Below are positions 16,575-24,769 of a stretch of 42,688 bases of DNA, piece after piece. Source of the stretch: Actinomycetales bacterium (GTDB lineage Bacteria; Actinomycetota; Actinomycetes; Actinomycetales; Dermatophilaceae); the NCBI GenBank assembly GCA_016710645.1, contig JADJVI010000042.1, positions 1 through 42,688 of the forward strand. Direction: 5' to 3'. Position numbers and translations under genes: made by a program. The notes under the pieces were generated by a model. The model was not told the DNA's origin, did no database searches, and saw only the letters and a list, made by a program, of their open reading frames with translations. Positions within the stretch are counted from its first letter, which is position 1. The number at the start of each line of letters is the position of its first letter.

Positions 16575-19500
16575 ATGTCATCCGCTCTCTACGCCCTCGG
16601 CACGTGGGCGGTCGCTCGGCGCAAGCTCGTCGTCGCCCTCTGGGCCGGGCTGTTGGTCGCCTTCGGGGTGCTCGCCGGCGCCCTGCACCAGCCGATCAAC
16701 GACGTCTTCACCATCCCGGGCACCCAATCGCAGCAGGCCATGGACGCGCTCACCGCGCGGTTCCCGGAGTTTGCCGGCGCCAGCGGTCAGGTCGTCGTCA
16801 GCGCACCCGCGGGCTCGAAGGTCACCGACGCCAGCGTCAAGGCTCGCATTGAAGACCTCACCGCCCGGTATGCCGCCCACCCGCACGTCCGCACGGCCGC
16901 GAGCCCGTTCAACGAGAACATCGTCGGCGCCGTGTCACCGGACGAGAGCACCGCGATCATCTCGGTGCAACTGGACACCGATGCGGCGAAGGTCACCGAG
17001 GCGATGCGACACCCCCTCGTAACGACCGCCGACGAGGCGACCCGCGCTGGCTTGCCCACCTCCATCGGTGGGGCGATGTTCATGCCGTCTGCCCCGGAGA
17101 TCAGCATCGCCGAAGGGCTCGGCGTCGTCATCGCCCTCATCGTCCTCGTCGTGACCTTCGGGTCGGCGCTGGCGGCCGGCATCCCCCTGCTCACGGCAGT
17201 CGTCGGCGTCGGGGCCTCGATGACCCTCATCCTCATCGCCACCCGGTTCACTGCGATCACCTCGACGGCGCCGTTCCTCGCGCTGATGATCGGCTTGGCC
17301 GTCGGCATCGACTACGCCCTTTTCGTCCTGTCCCGCCATCGCGACCTCATCGCCGAGGGCCAGACCCACGAGGAAGCCGCCGCCCAGGCGACCGGCACGG
17401 CGGGGTCGGCTGTCGTCTTCGCCGGCGCCACCGTCGCCATCGCCCTGGCCGCGCTCGGGGTCGCCGATGTGCCCTTCCTGTCGGTCATGGGCGTCGCCGC
17501 GGCCGTGGCAGTCGCCGTCGCCGTCCTGGTGGCCCTCACCCTGCTACCGGCCATCCTCGGGTTCGCCGGGACCCGGCTGACACCGAAGCACACCGCCGAC
17601 GCGCACCATGCCAAACGGCATACCAGCTTTGCTGCCACCTGGGTGCGGTTGGTGACCCGCCTGCCCTGGCTGACCGCGGTCCTCGTCATCGCGGGCCTGG
17701 CCACGATGGCCGTGCCCGCGCGCGACCTCGCCCTCGCGTTGCCCAACAACGGCACGTCCGGGCCGCAGACCACCCAGCGGCAGGCCTTCGACACCATTGC
17801 GAAGGCCTTTGGGCCGGGCGCCAACGCACCGCTGGTCATCACCCTCGACATCGTCACGACGACCGATCCGCTGGGCGTCGTTGCCGACGTCAAGCAACTC
17901 GTCGCCACCACCCCGGGGATTGCCTCGATCAGCGTCGCCACCCCCAACCGCGGCGCCGACACCGGCGTCGTCATCGCCGTGCCGACCACCGCCCCCGACG
18001 CGCAGGAGACCCGCGACACGCTCGCGCGGGTGCGCGCACTCGGGCCCGAGATCGAGCGACGCCACCCTGGGGTGACCCTGGCAGTCACCGGGCACACCGC
18101 GGCTCAGGTCGACATCTCAGAGCGGCTCGGCGGGGCGCTGTTGCCGTTCGGCATTCTCGTCGTCGGGCTCTCGCTCGTGCTGCTCATGCTGGTCTTCCGG
18201 TCGGTGCTCGTGCCGATCACCGCAGCGCTGGGCTATGTGCTGTCGGTGAGCGCGGCATTCGGCGCCGTGGCGGCGGTCTTCCGCTGGGGCTGGCTGCTCG
18301 CGCCTTTCGGCCTGCACGAACCCGGGCCGGTCATCGCGTTCATGCCGATCATCCTCATGGGGGTGCTCTTCGGGCTGGCCATGGACTACCAGGTCTTCCT
18401 GGTCTCCTCGATGCGCGCGCGCTATGTGCACGAGGGCGACGCGCGGGCCGCGGTGCGGTCGGGCTTCCTCGACTCGTCGCGGGTCGTCGTCGCCGCCGCG
18501 ATCATCATGGTCGCGGTCTTTGCCGCCTTCGTGCCCAAGGGCGCGGTCTACATCAAGCCGATCGCCCTCGGCCTCGCCGTCGGCGTGTTCGTCGATGCCT
18601 TCGTCGTGCGGATGACCCTCATCCCCGCCCTCATGCAGATCATGGGCGAGAAGGCCTGGTGGCTGCCGCGCTGGCTGGACCGCCGGCTGCCCGTCCTCGA
18701 CGTCGAGGGCGAGGGTCTGCACCGTCGGATCGCCGCCGACCAGGCACGCGCGGCCCGGGCTCGGGCCCACCTTGAACACGGTGGGATGCCGGCGCTTGCC
18801 ATCGCTGCCCACGGGTTGGCGCTGCGCGACAGCGCCGGCGCGGTCTACGCCGACGTCGACCTCGAGGTGCCGGTCGGCTCACTCGTCGTCGTGGCCGGAC
18901 CACCCGGATCGGGCAAGACCTCGCTGCTGCTCACCCTCGCCGGCCGCATGCTCGCCACCTCCGGATCGCTGGAGGTGGCTGGGCGCCTGCTGCCCGACCA
19001 ACTCGGTCAGGTGCGCCGGGTCACAGCCCTGGCGGAGATTCCCGGCGTCAACGACCTCGACCCGCTGCTCACCATCGGTGACCACGTCGCCGAGCGCCTC
19101 GCGCCCACGTCGTTGCACCCCTGGGTCAGCGCCCAGCCGACCTCGCGGTTCGAGGCCCGGTTGGACGAACTACTCGGGTATGCCGTGTCCGCCGCCCCCG
19201 CTGCGCACTGGGCGTCGTCGCTGGACTTTGGTCGGCGGGTGCGCGAGCTGCAGCCGCTGGAGCGGTGGGTCCTCGGCCTGGCCCTCGCCCTCGCCGAGAA
19301 CCCTGAGGTCGTCGTGGTCGACGATGTCGACAGCCTGCACGGGGACGAGGACCGGGTGGCGGCCTGGGGTGTGCTGCAGGCCCTCGTCGGGGCCTGGCGT
19401 GAGTCCGACGTCCGCGCCGACTCTCACGGGCCGACGCTCACCGTGCTGGCCAGTTGCCGCGATCTGGCCTTACCCCGGCAGCTGCTGAACGGCATACCGG

Positions 19501-19643
19501 TCGTGCAGTTGTCCCTGCCCGCTCGCTCGGCCGAACCCGAGGTGCTGCGCCGCTCCGGCCGCGGCGCGACCCCCTTCACTGAGGACCCCATCCTCGACCC
19601 CGAACCCGACTCCGGGTCGCTCGTCGAACACGAGGTGCGCTGA
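16575..19643 (+). CDS. MMPL/RND transporter fused to a degenerate ABC ATPase domain
   Basis: A 1022-aa fusion. Residues 1-700 form an MMPL transporter: a first helix after VARRKLVVALWAGLL, a periplasmic domain, helices with GLAVGIDYALFVLSRHRDLI, then a second half with GVLFGLAMDYQVFLVSSMRA, the two conserved Gly-Asp-Tyr motifs. From about 735 an ABC-type domain follows, with Walker A GPPGSGKTSLL (about 775) and Walker B EVVVVDDVDSLHG (about 912). The LSGGQ signature is replaced by ELQPLER, the catalytic Glu by Asp, and the H-loop by SCRD. ATG 16575 is preferred, with GGAG 5 nt upstream, over the longer frame from 16494, which would overlap the operators. Export of lipids, drugs or envelope factors is the family role. 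Confidence 0.88.
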   Translation: MSSALYALGTWAVARRKLVVALWAGLLVAFGVLAGALHQPINDVFTIPGTQSQQAMDALTARFPEFAGASGQVVVSAPAGSKVTDASVKARIEDLTARYAAHPHVRTAASPFNENIVGAVSPDESTAIISVQLDTDAAKVTEAMRHPLVTTADEATRAGLPTSIGGAMFMPSAPEISIAEGLGVVIALIVLVVTFGSALAAGIPLLTAVVGVGASMTLILIATRFTAITSTAPFLALMIGLAVGIDYALFVLSRHRDLIAEGQTHEEAAAQATGTAGSAVVFAGATVAIALAALGVADVPFLSVMGVAAAVAVAVAVLVALTLLPAILGFAGTRLTPKHTADAHHAKRHTSFAATWVRLVTRLPWLTAVLVIAGLATMAVPARDLALALPNNGTSGPQTTQRQAFDTIAKAFGPGANAPLVITLDIVTTTDPLGVVADVKQLVATTPGIASISVATPNRGADTGVVIAVPTTAPDAQETRDTLARVRALGPEIERRHPGVTLAVTGHTAAQVDISERLGGALLPFGILVVGLSLVLLMLVFRSVLVPITAALGYVLSVSAAFGAVAAVFRWGWLLAPFGLHEPGPVIAFMPIILMGVLFGLAMDYQVFLVSSMRARYVHEGDARAAVRSGFLDSSRVVVAAAIIMVAVFAAFVPKGAVYIKPIALGLAVGVFVDAFVVRMTLIPALMQIMGEKAWWLPRWLDRRLPVLDVEGEGLHRRIAADQARAARARAHLEHGGMPALAIAAHGLALRDSAGAVYADVDLEVPVGSLVVVAGPPGSGKTSLLLTLAGRMLATSGSLEVAGRLLPDQLGQVRRVTALAEIPGVNDLDPLLTIGDHVAERLAPTSLHPWVSAQPTSRFEARLDELLGYAVSAAPAAHWASSLDFGRRVRELQPLERWVLGLALALAENPEVVVVDDVDSLHGDEDRVAAWGVLQALVGAWRESDVRADSHGPTLTVLASCRDLALPRQLLNGIPVVQLSLPARSAEPEVLRRSGRGATPFTEDPILDPEPDSGSLVEHEVR

Positions 19644-22087
19644 TGTCCCGCCGTCCTATGCTCCCGGCCGTCGAGCTGCGGCGCTTCACCGGCAGCCCCC
19701 GGGCGCTGCTCGCGCTCTTCGCCGTGGTGCTCGTGCCGCTCATCTATGGCGGGCTCTACACCTGGGCCAACGAGAGCCCGCAGACCAAGCTCGACCAGCG
19801 CACCGCGGCGGTCGTCAACCTCGACCAGCCGGTCACGCTGACCCTGCCCGACGGCAAGCAACAGCTCGTGCCGATGGGCCGGCAGGTCGTCGGCAAGCTC
19901 ACCGGCTCGACATCGCCGTCGAACTACTCGTGGGTGCTCACCGACGCGGCCGAGGCCAGCGCGGGGCTCGACGAGGGCCGGTATGCCGCGGTGCTCACCA
20001 TCCCCGCGGACTTCTCCGCCGCGGCGACGTCGGTCAACGGGCCGGTAGCCGACGCCCGCTCGGCGCAGTTGCAGCTGCGGACCAATGACGCGGTGAACTA
20101 CCTCGACGGCACGCTCGGGCGAGCGATCGCGTCGGGCACGAGCACCGAGGTGTCGCGCACCATCACCGAGAGCTACCTCGGGGCGATGTATGCCGGTTAC
20201 ACCACCTTGCACGACCAGCTCGGGTCCGCTGCTGACGGGGCAGGGAAGGTGGCCTCGGGCGCTGGGGATCTCGCCAACGGGGCCTCGCAGGCTGCCGCGG
20301 GGGCCGGAAAGCTGGCCAGCGGGTCGGCTCAGTTGGCCGATGGTGCCGATGCGCTGCGCGATGGCGCGGCGGCGTTGGCGACGGGCGCCGGGCAGGCCGC
20401 TTCGGGGGCTGCGCAGTTGGCTTCGGGGATGTCGACCCTGGACGCGAAGGCTGCTGGATTGCCCGCGGGGACACGGCAATTGGCCGACGGTGCGGCGGCG
20501 TTGGCTGCTGGCGCGGGCCAATTGAGTGGTGCGGCGGCGCCGTTCGGTGCTGGCGTGACGCAGTTCCAGGCAGGGGTTGCCCAGTTTGCCTCGGGGGCAC
20601 CGCAATTGGTGTCTGGGGCACAGTCCTTGAAGACGGGGGCCGAGCAGTTGTCGGCGAGCGCGGGCCAACTCGCGGGCGGGATCGCTCCGCTGGCGGCTGG
20701 GGCGTCGCAGGCCGCGCAAGGTGCCGCTGCCTTGGATGCCGGGGTCACGGCATACACGACGGGTGTTGACGGACTGAGCCAGGCGTGCGCCGGAAGTGGC
20801 GCGGCGCCGGCCTTCTGTCAGCAACTGGCCGGATTGGCTTCGCAGAGTGCCGGCCTGCGGACTGGGGCGGACGGGGTCAAGGCCGGGACGACGTCAGTGT
20901 CCGGCGGGTTGGCGGGCGTCAAGTCCGGCCTGACCACGTGGGCGCAAGGTGCGGTGAACTGGTCGGCTGGCGCGGTGACCTGGGCCGACGGCGCTGCCGC
21001 GGCCGCCGGCGGGGCGTCGCAGTTGGCCGGTGCGGCGGGGCAATTGGCCTCGGGAGCGCAGGGAATCGCTTCGGGAGCAGCGCAATTGGCGCCCGGAGCG
21101 GCTCAGTTGTCGTCGGGAGTGACGACGCTGGCCGACTCGATGCCCGCGCTCAGTGGCGGCATCCACGATCTCGCGACCGGCACCTCGACACTGGCCGGCA
21201 AGCTGCCAGCCTTGGCATCGGGGGCCTCGCAACTGGCCGACGGCGCGCGGAAGCTCGCCGACGGCGCGTCCTTGTCTGCCGAGGGCACGGCATCGCTGCG
21301 CGACGGCGTCGACAAGCTGGCCACTGGTTCGACCCAATTGGGTTCGGGAGCCACGGATTTGCGCGATGGCCTGCAGGCCGGCGTGTCGAAGATCCCGACC
21401 TATACCGAGGCCGAGCGGGCTGCTCTGGCGGCCGCCGCGGCGACCCCCGTGACCGCCGACACCACCCGGATAAATGCGGTGAAGAACAACGGCAGTGGCC
21501 TGGCGCCCTACTTCATGGCCATCGCGCTGTGGGTCGGCGCACTGGCGCTCTACCTGCTGCTGCGGCCGCTGTCCTCTCGTGCGCTGGCCTCGTCCGCGCC
21601 CTCACCGCTGGTCGCGCTGGCCGGCTATCTGCCGGCGGCCCTGCTGGCGGCTGTGCAGGGCGTCGCGCTCGCGCTGGTGATGCAGTACGTCGTCGGGGTG
21701 CAGGCGGCCTCGTTGCCGCGCCTGGTCGGGGTTGCGGTGCTCGCTGCGCTGACCTTCACGGCGATGAACCAGGCCCTGGTGGCGATGTTCGGGACGGCCG
21801 GACGGTTCATCGCGGTGGTGCTCGCGGGGTTGCAGATGACCTCGGCAGGCGGCACCTACAGCGTGCAGACCGCGCCGGTGCTGTTCCAGTGGCTCCACGA
21901 CGTGCTACCCCTCACCTATGCCGTCGATGCCATGCGCAAGGCCATCGCGGGGTCGTCGGTGGGGGTCTCGCACGACATCACCGTTCTGGTGCTCACCCTC
22001 ATCGGTGCACTGCTGCTGTCGATGTATGCCGCCCGCCGCCAGCGCACCTGGACGATCACCCGCCTGCACCCGGTGGTCGCCGCCTGA
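19643..22087 (+). CDS. YhgE/Pip-type membrane protein with heptad-repeat domain
   Basis: An 814-aa protein whose ATG overlaps the stop of the MMPL-ABC gene by one base (TGATG), so the two are translationally coupled. One N-terminal membrane helix (LLALFAVVLVPLIYGGLYTW, about 25-45) starts a YhgE/Pip ectodomain. Residues about 215-580 are dominated by seven-residue repeats of the type GAxQLAxGAxxL, predicted as long amphipathic helices. About six C-terminal helices (from about 620) resemble ABC-2 permeases. YhgE/Pip proteins occur in type VII-like and phage-infection (Pip) contexts. Together with the upstream MMPL-ABC fusion this looks like a TetR-controlled envelope export system; that is inference. 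Confidence 0.88.
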   Translation: MSRRPMLPAVELRRFTGSPRALLALFAVVLVPLIYGGLYTWANESPQTKLDQRTAAVVNLDQPVTLTLPDGKQQLVPMGRQVVGKLTGSTSPSNYSWVLTDAAEASAGLDEGRYAAVLTIPADFSAAATSVNGPVADARSAQLQLRTNDAVNYLDGTLGRAIASGTSTEVSRTITESYLGAMYAGYTTLHDQLGSAADGAGKVASGAGDLANGASQAAAGAGKLASGSAQLADGADALRDGAAALATGAGQAASGAAQLASGMSTLDAKAAGLPAGTRQLADGAAALAAGAGQLSGAAAPFGAGVTQFQAGVAQFASGAPQLVSGAQSLKTGAEQLSASAGQLAGGIAPLAAGASQAAQGAAALDAGVTAYTTGVDGLSQACAGSGAAPAFCQQLAGLASQSAGLRTGADGVKAGTTSVSGGLAGVKSGLTTWAQGAVNWSAGAVTWADGAAAAAGGASQLAGAAGQLASGAQGIASGAAQLAPGAAQLSSGVTTLADSMPALSGGIHDLATGTSTLAGKLPALASGASQLADGARKLADGASLSAEGTASLRDGVDKLATGSTQLGSGATDLRDGLQAGVSKIPTYTEAERAALAAAAATPVTADTTRINAVKNNGSGLAPYFMAIALWVGALALYLLLRPLSSRALASSAPSPLVALAGYLPAALLAAVQGVALALVMQYVVGVQAASLPRLVGVAVLAALTFTAMNQALVAMFGTAGRFIAVVLAGLQMTSAGGTYSVQTAPVLFQWLHDVLPLTYAVDAMRKAIAGSSVGVSHDITVLVLTLIGALLLSMYAARRQRTWTITRLHPVVAA

Positions 22088-22385
22088 GGTTGCCCGCCTG
22101 AGGATGTCCGCCTCGGGTGAAGAGAGCCGCCACGACTTGTCGACCCTTGAGGTCAGTTGTCGCCCTGTGTAGGGGGCGTGGACGACCTCAGGGCAGAGCT
22201 GGACCTTCGCCGGGTCACTGTCGCCCGTGTAGGGGGCCACAAGTGACAGCTGGCCCCCTCAAGTCACGCGGAGTCACCCCCAACTGACGCGTTTGGCTGC
22301 TTCCAGCGATGGGAAGCAACCAAACGCGTCAGTTGGCTCTGCGCCGATCGCGCGGCCCGGTAATGATCAGCCGGCCCGGCGCTGA
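22088..22385. other. Hairpin-rich intergenic region between convergent genes
   Basis: There is no gene here. Three hairpins are visible: TGAGGTC / GACCTCA (about 22149-22190), GTCACT / AGTGAC (about 22215-22250) and the long one at 22280-22336. The first two enclose near-identical loops, TGTCGCCCTGTGTAGGGGGC (about 22158) and TGTCGCCCGTGTAGGGGGC (about 22220). The cluster lies between the YhgE stop and the convergent HTH gene stop and probably includes bidirectional terminators. Confidence 0.6.
22280..22336. repeat. Long intergenic hairpin, 25-bp stem
   Basis: CCAACTGACGCGTTTGG (22280-22296) pairs perfectly with 22320-22336, and the stem extends 8 bp further inward with one mismatch, leaving a 7-nt loop (22305-22311). 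It belongs to the intergenic hairpin family described in the findings. Confidence 0.85.
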
Positions 22386-22610
22386 TCAGGCGGGATCCAC
22401 CTCGAGCAGGTCGCCGACGGTGCAGCCGAGCACATCGCAGATCGCCGTGAGGGTGCTGAACCGGATCGCCTTGGCGCGATTGTTCTTGAGCACCGAGAGG
22501 TTGACGACGGTCACCCCGACCGCGTCGGCGAGGGCGGCCAGCGTCATCCCGCGTTGCTCGAGGAGGAGGTCGAGACGGCATACCACCCGATGTGGTTCGT
22601 CGACCGGCAT
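22386..22610 (-). CDS. Xre/Cro-type HTH regulator (YozG-like)
   Basis: A 74-aa protein that is essentially one helix-turn-helix: LDLLLEQRGMTLAALADAVG, then VTVVNLSVLKNNRAKAIRFS and TLTAICDVLGCTVGDLLEVD. Its ATG (22610) immediately follows the stop of the DUF2975 gene (TAGATG), a tight pair. Small HTH proteins of this kind commonly partner DUF2975 membrane proteins; the HTH probably binds the palindrome in the shared promoter at 23267-23284. Confidence 0.85.
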   Translation of the reverse strand: MPVDEPHRVVCRLDLLLEQRGMTLAALADAVGVTVVNLSVLKNNRAKAIRFSTLTAICDVLGCTVGDLLEVDPA

Positions 22611-23225
22611 CTAGACCAACCCGTCCACGTCGTCGCGCAGCGCCGCGCCCGCGACGAAAGCCTGCGCGATGAGGGCGACGACCATCCCGGCGACGATCGG
22701 CAACCACGGGATCGAGATGCTGGCCGTAGGCGGCAGGCCACCCAGCTCGGCGCCCGTCACCAGAGCTCCGCGAGCGAAGAGGTCCACGACGTAAGCCACC
22801 GGCACGGCGCCGATCAGCAAGGCGGCCAGCCAGCGCAATCGGCCGACGTTGGCCCGATCGAACGCGTTGCCCTCGGCGATGCTGCGCATGAGGCGGGCGA
22901 CGATGAGGCTGCCTGCGATCAGCACGGCGGCCCACAGCAGGCCGGCGACCAGGCCGAAGATCCGCTGACCCGCGGTCGGGCTGGCCACCCGGATGTCGTA
23001 GGTCGCGGCCGAGTAGGGGACGCCCGCGGCGTCGAGCGCCGGCACGGTGACCTTGCTGATGAACGGCGTCCAGAGCGGATCACCCTTCAGCCAGCTGAGG
23101 ATAGGCCCGACCACCCATCCGACGATGGCGGACCCGTTGACCAGGAAGAGCAGCGCGGTCAATCCGATGCGATCGCTCTTCGTGAAGGCCAAGCGGTCCT
23201 TGCTGCCGGTGCGTTGCTCACCCAT
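22611..23225 (-). CDS. DUF2975 membrane protein
   Basis: A 204-aa protein with four membrane helices (about residues 20-42, 90-110, 131-152, 172-195). ATG 23225 has GGGGAG 4 nt upstream. DUF2975 proteins are of unknown function, usually encoded directly before a small Xre-type regulator, as here, with which it shares a promoter containing a -35 TTGACA and a palindromic operator. The operon may be a small membrane-stress or signalling pair; this is inference from context. Confidence 0.8.
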   Translation of the reverse strand: MGEQRTGSKDRLAFTKSDRIGLTALLFLVNGSAIVGWVVGPILSWLKGDPLWTPFISKVTVPALDAAGVPYSAATYDIRVASPTAGQRIFGLVAGLLWAAVLIAGSLIVARLMRSIAEGNAFDRANVGRLRWLAALLIGAVPVAYVVDLFARGALVTGAELGGLPPTASISIPWLPIVAGMVVALIAQAFVAGAALRDDVDGLV

Positions 23226-23242
23226 GAGACTCCCCTGCTTCC

Positions 23243-23296
23243 ATATCGACTTTCGATACCATGAGGAACGATATGCATATCGTTTATCGATGTCAA
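23243..23296 (-). promoter_or_regulatory. Promoter with 18-bp palindromic operator for DUF2975-HTH
   Basis: On the minus strand TTGACA (23296-23291) is followed after 17 bp by TATCGT (23273-23268), a consensus-like promoter. The perfect palindrome AACGATATGCATATCGTT (23267-23284) covers the -10 and spacer. Further TATCGA words lie at 23285-23290 and in the inverted repeat TATCGACTTTCGATA (23244-23258) downstream. This suggests autorepression by the operon's own HTH protein. It is an AT-rich patch in GC-rich DNA. Confidence 0.78.
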
Positions 23297-23342
23297 GAGT
23301 CAGAGTGACGAGCCTGGGAGGCGAGCGGCACGGTATACAAGA

Positions 23343-23385
23343 CAGCGGCGATGCTCTCGGTCGGAACCGGAGAACATCGCCGCTG
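23343..23385 (-). terminator. Hairpin terminator of tRNA-Ser
   Basis: An 11-bp perfect stem CAGCGGCGATG / CATCGCCGCTG (23343-23353 and 23375-23385) lies just downstream of the tRNA on the minus strand, followed by TCTTGT. Confidence 0.65.
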
Positions 23386-23390
23386 GTCAC

Positions 23391-23480
23391 TGGCGGTGGC
23401 GCAGGGATTCGAACCCTGGGTGGACTTCCGCCCACACACGCTTTCGAGGCGTGCTCCTTAGGCCGCTCGGACACGCCACC
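23391..23480 (-). tRNA. tRNA-Ser (anticodon CGA)
   Basis: The minus strand folds as a class II tRNA: acceptor GGTGGCG (23480-23474) pairing with CGCCACC (23401-23395), discriminator G and encoded CCA (23393-23391), anticodon stem CACGC / GCGTG with loop CTCGAAA giving anticodon CGA (23446-23444), a long variable arm, and T-loop GTTCGAATC. The long variable arm fits serine. Confidence 0.95.
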
Positions 23481-23548
23481 GCGGACGAGGGTACCCGCTC
23501 CCCGGCCCGCGCGCACAATCGCCAGTGGCTCTCTGGCCGCGCAAGCCG

Positions 23549-24211
23549 TCAGCTCACCCGCAGCGAAGCCAGCATCGCGTCCAGCCGCTCGTCGGGGATG
23601 CCCCACGACTGAATCCAGAGCGACCCCGCCGCAGGATCCACGAAATCGACGACCGTCACCGTGTAAGTCCGGCGGTAGCACTCGTTGGTGCACTGCGTGT
23701 AGGCCACCGGGAACCGCACCGCCTTCTGGATCGGCGCAGCGGCAGCCACCGCCCGAGCGTCAGCTGGGGCCTCGGCGGTCGAGCCCCACCCAGGGAAGCG
23801 CCCGTTGACCGCACCCTCCTTGGGACATCCCGGAGCCGGCCCGCCGCCCGCTGCCACGCCGGTCGTCGCCACGACGAGCAGCGGCCGGGCGTCGCGCGAC
23901 CCTTGCGGGATCGCCTGCCAGATCACCCGGTCGCGCACGCAGGTCGCGGAATACGGCAAGGTCTGAGCCTGGGGCGTCCCCGCCGAGTCGGGCACCGACA
24001 GGCTGACGGTCTTGCCCGCCAAGGCGAAGGTCTGCACTGTCGAGGTCTCGGACAGCGCCACGTCTTTCCCCGACGGATCGGGCGAAAAGGTCACCCAGCG
24101 CACCACCAGCACCGCTCCGAGCAGCAGCACAAGGGCCAGCGCCCCCGCGATCCCGACCACCCAGCGCCGCCTTCGCGACCATCCCCGGCCCGATTCCCCT
24201 GCCACGACCAT
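23549..24211 (-). CDS. Membrane-anchored hypothetical protein (220 aa)
   Basis: It starts MVVAGESGRGWSRRRRWVVG, an Arg-rich cytoplasmic stretch, then one membrane helix (about residues 18-38). The rest appears extracytoplasmic, with four cysteines (TCVRDR, GCPKEG, CTNEC) that could form disulfides. The C-terminal part FVDPAAGSLWIQSWGIPDER is beta-rich. I do not recognise the family. It lies 9 bp downstream of tadA on the same strand, so it is probably co-transcribed. Confidence 0.68.
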   Translation of the reverse strand: MVVAGESGRGWSRRRRWVVGIAGALALVLLLGAVLVVRWVTFSPDPSGKDVALSETSTVQTFALAGKTVSLSVPDSAGTPQAQTLPYSATCVRDRVIWQAIPQGSRDARPLLVVATTGVAAGGGPAPGCPKEGAVNGRFPGWGSTAEAPADARAVAAAAPIQKAVRFPVAYTQCTNECYRRTYTVTVVDFVDPAAGSLWIQSWGIPDERLDAMLASLRVS

Positions 24212-24220
24212 GGCAGGAGG

Positions 24221-24769
24221 CTACCGACGCGCCCGGAAGAACTCCCGCAGCACCCCGCCGCACCCCGCCTCGTCCAGCCCGCCGACGACCTCCACCCAGT
24301 GGTTGGCCCGCCGGTCGCGCACGAGGTCCCACACCGACCCGCAGGCCCCCGCCTTCGGGTCCCACGCCCCGAACACCACGGTCCGCACCCGCGCGGCCAC
24401 CAGCGCTCCCGCGCACATGACGCACGGCTCCAAGGTCACCACGAGCGTGCAGTCCGGCAACCGCCACGACCCGGTATGCCGTGCCGCCTCCCGCAGCGCG
24501 AGCACCTCCGCGTGCGCGCTGGGGTCGGACGTGGCCTCGCGCGCATTGGCGCCCCGACCGATCACCTCGCCAGCCGCGTCGACCACCAAAGCGCCCACCG
24601 GCACCTCCCCGGCCGCACCCGCCGCGCGGGCGAGATCGAGAGCGGCAGCCAGCCACCCGGCATACCTCGGGTCGTGCTCTTCAAGCACTGGTATGCCGTG
24701 CGGCACGCTCCCGCCCGGCACTCCCCCAGACGGCGTGGCGAACTCGGTCACGCGGTAAGTTTCGCCCAT
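24221..24769 (-). CDS. tadA: tRNA adenosine(34) deaminase TadA-like
   Basis: A 182-aa zinc deaminase: HAE at H86/E88 (SDPSAHAEVLALREAARHTG) and PCVMC with C116/C119 (VVTLEPCVMCAGAL). TadA converts A34 to inosine in tRNA-Arg(ACG). An N-terminal extension of about 35 residues precedes the usual start if ATG 24769 is used; GTG 24751 or a later GTG are alternatives. ATG 24769 overlaps the start codon of the divergent upp gene by two bases. Two octamers lie in it (24474 and 24691), plus one (24658). Confidence 0.88.
   Translation of the reverse strand: MGETYRVTEFATPSGGVPGGSVPHGIPVLEEHDPRYAGWLAAALDLARAAGAAGEVPVGALVVDAAGEVIGRGANAREATSDPSAHAEVLALREAARHTGSWRLPDCTLVVTLEPCVMCAGALVAARVRTVVFGAWDPKAGACGSVWDLVRDRRANHWVEVVGGLDEAGCGGVLREFFRARR
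24756..24761 (+). promoter_or_regulatory. Candidate -10 box of leaderless upp
   Basis: TAAGTT ends 6 nt before ATG 24768. If tadA starts at 24769, this box is inside its coding region. Confidence 0.5.

Noticed and set aside
19424..20824. A 466-codon minus-strand open frame
   Set aside because: Antisense shadow of the MMPL-ABC 3' end and the YhgE repeat region; its Arg/Ser/Gln-rich composition reflects high-GC third positions.
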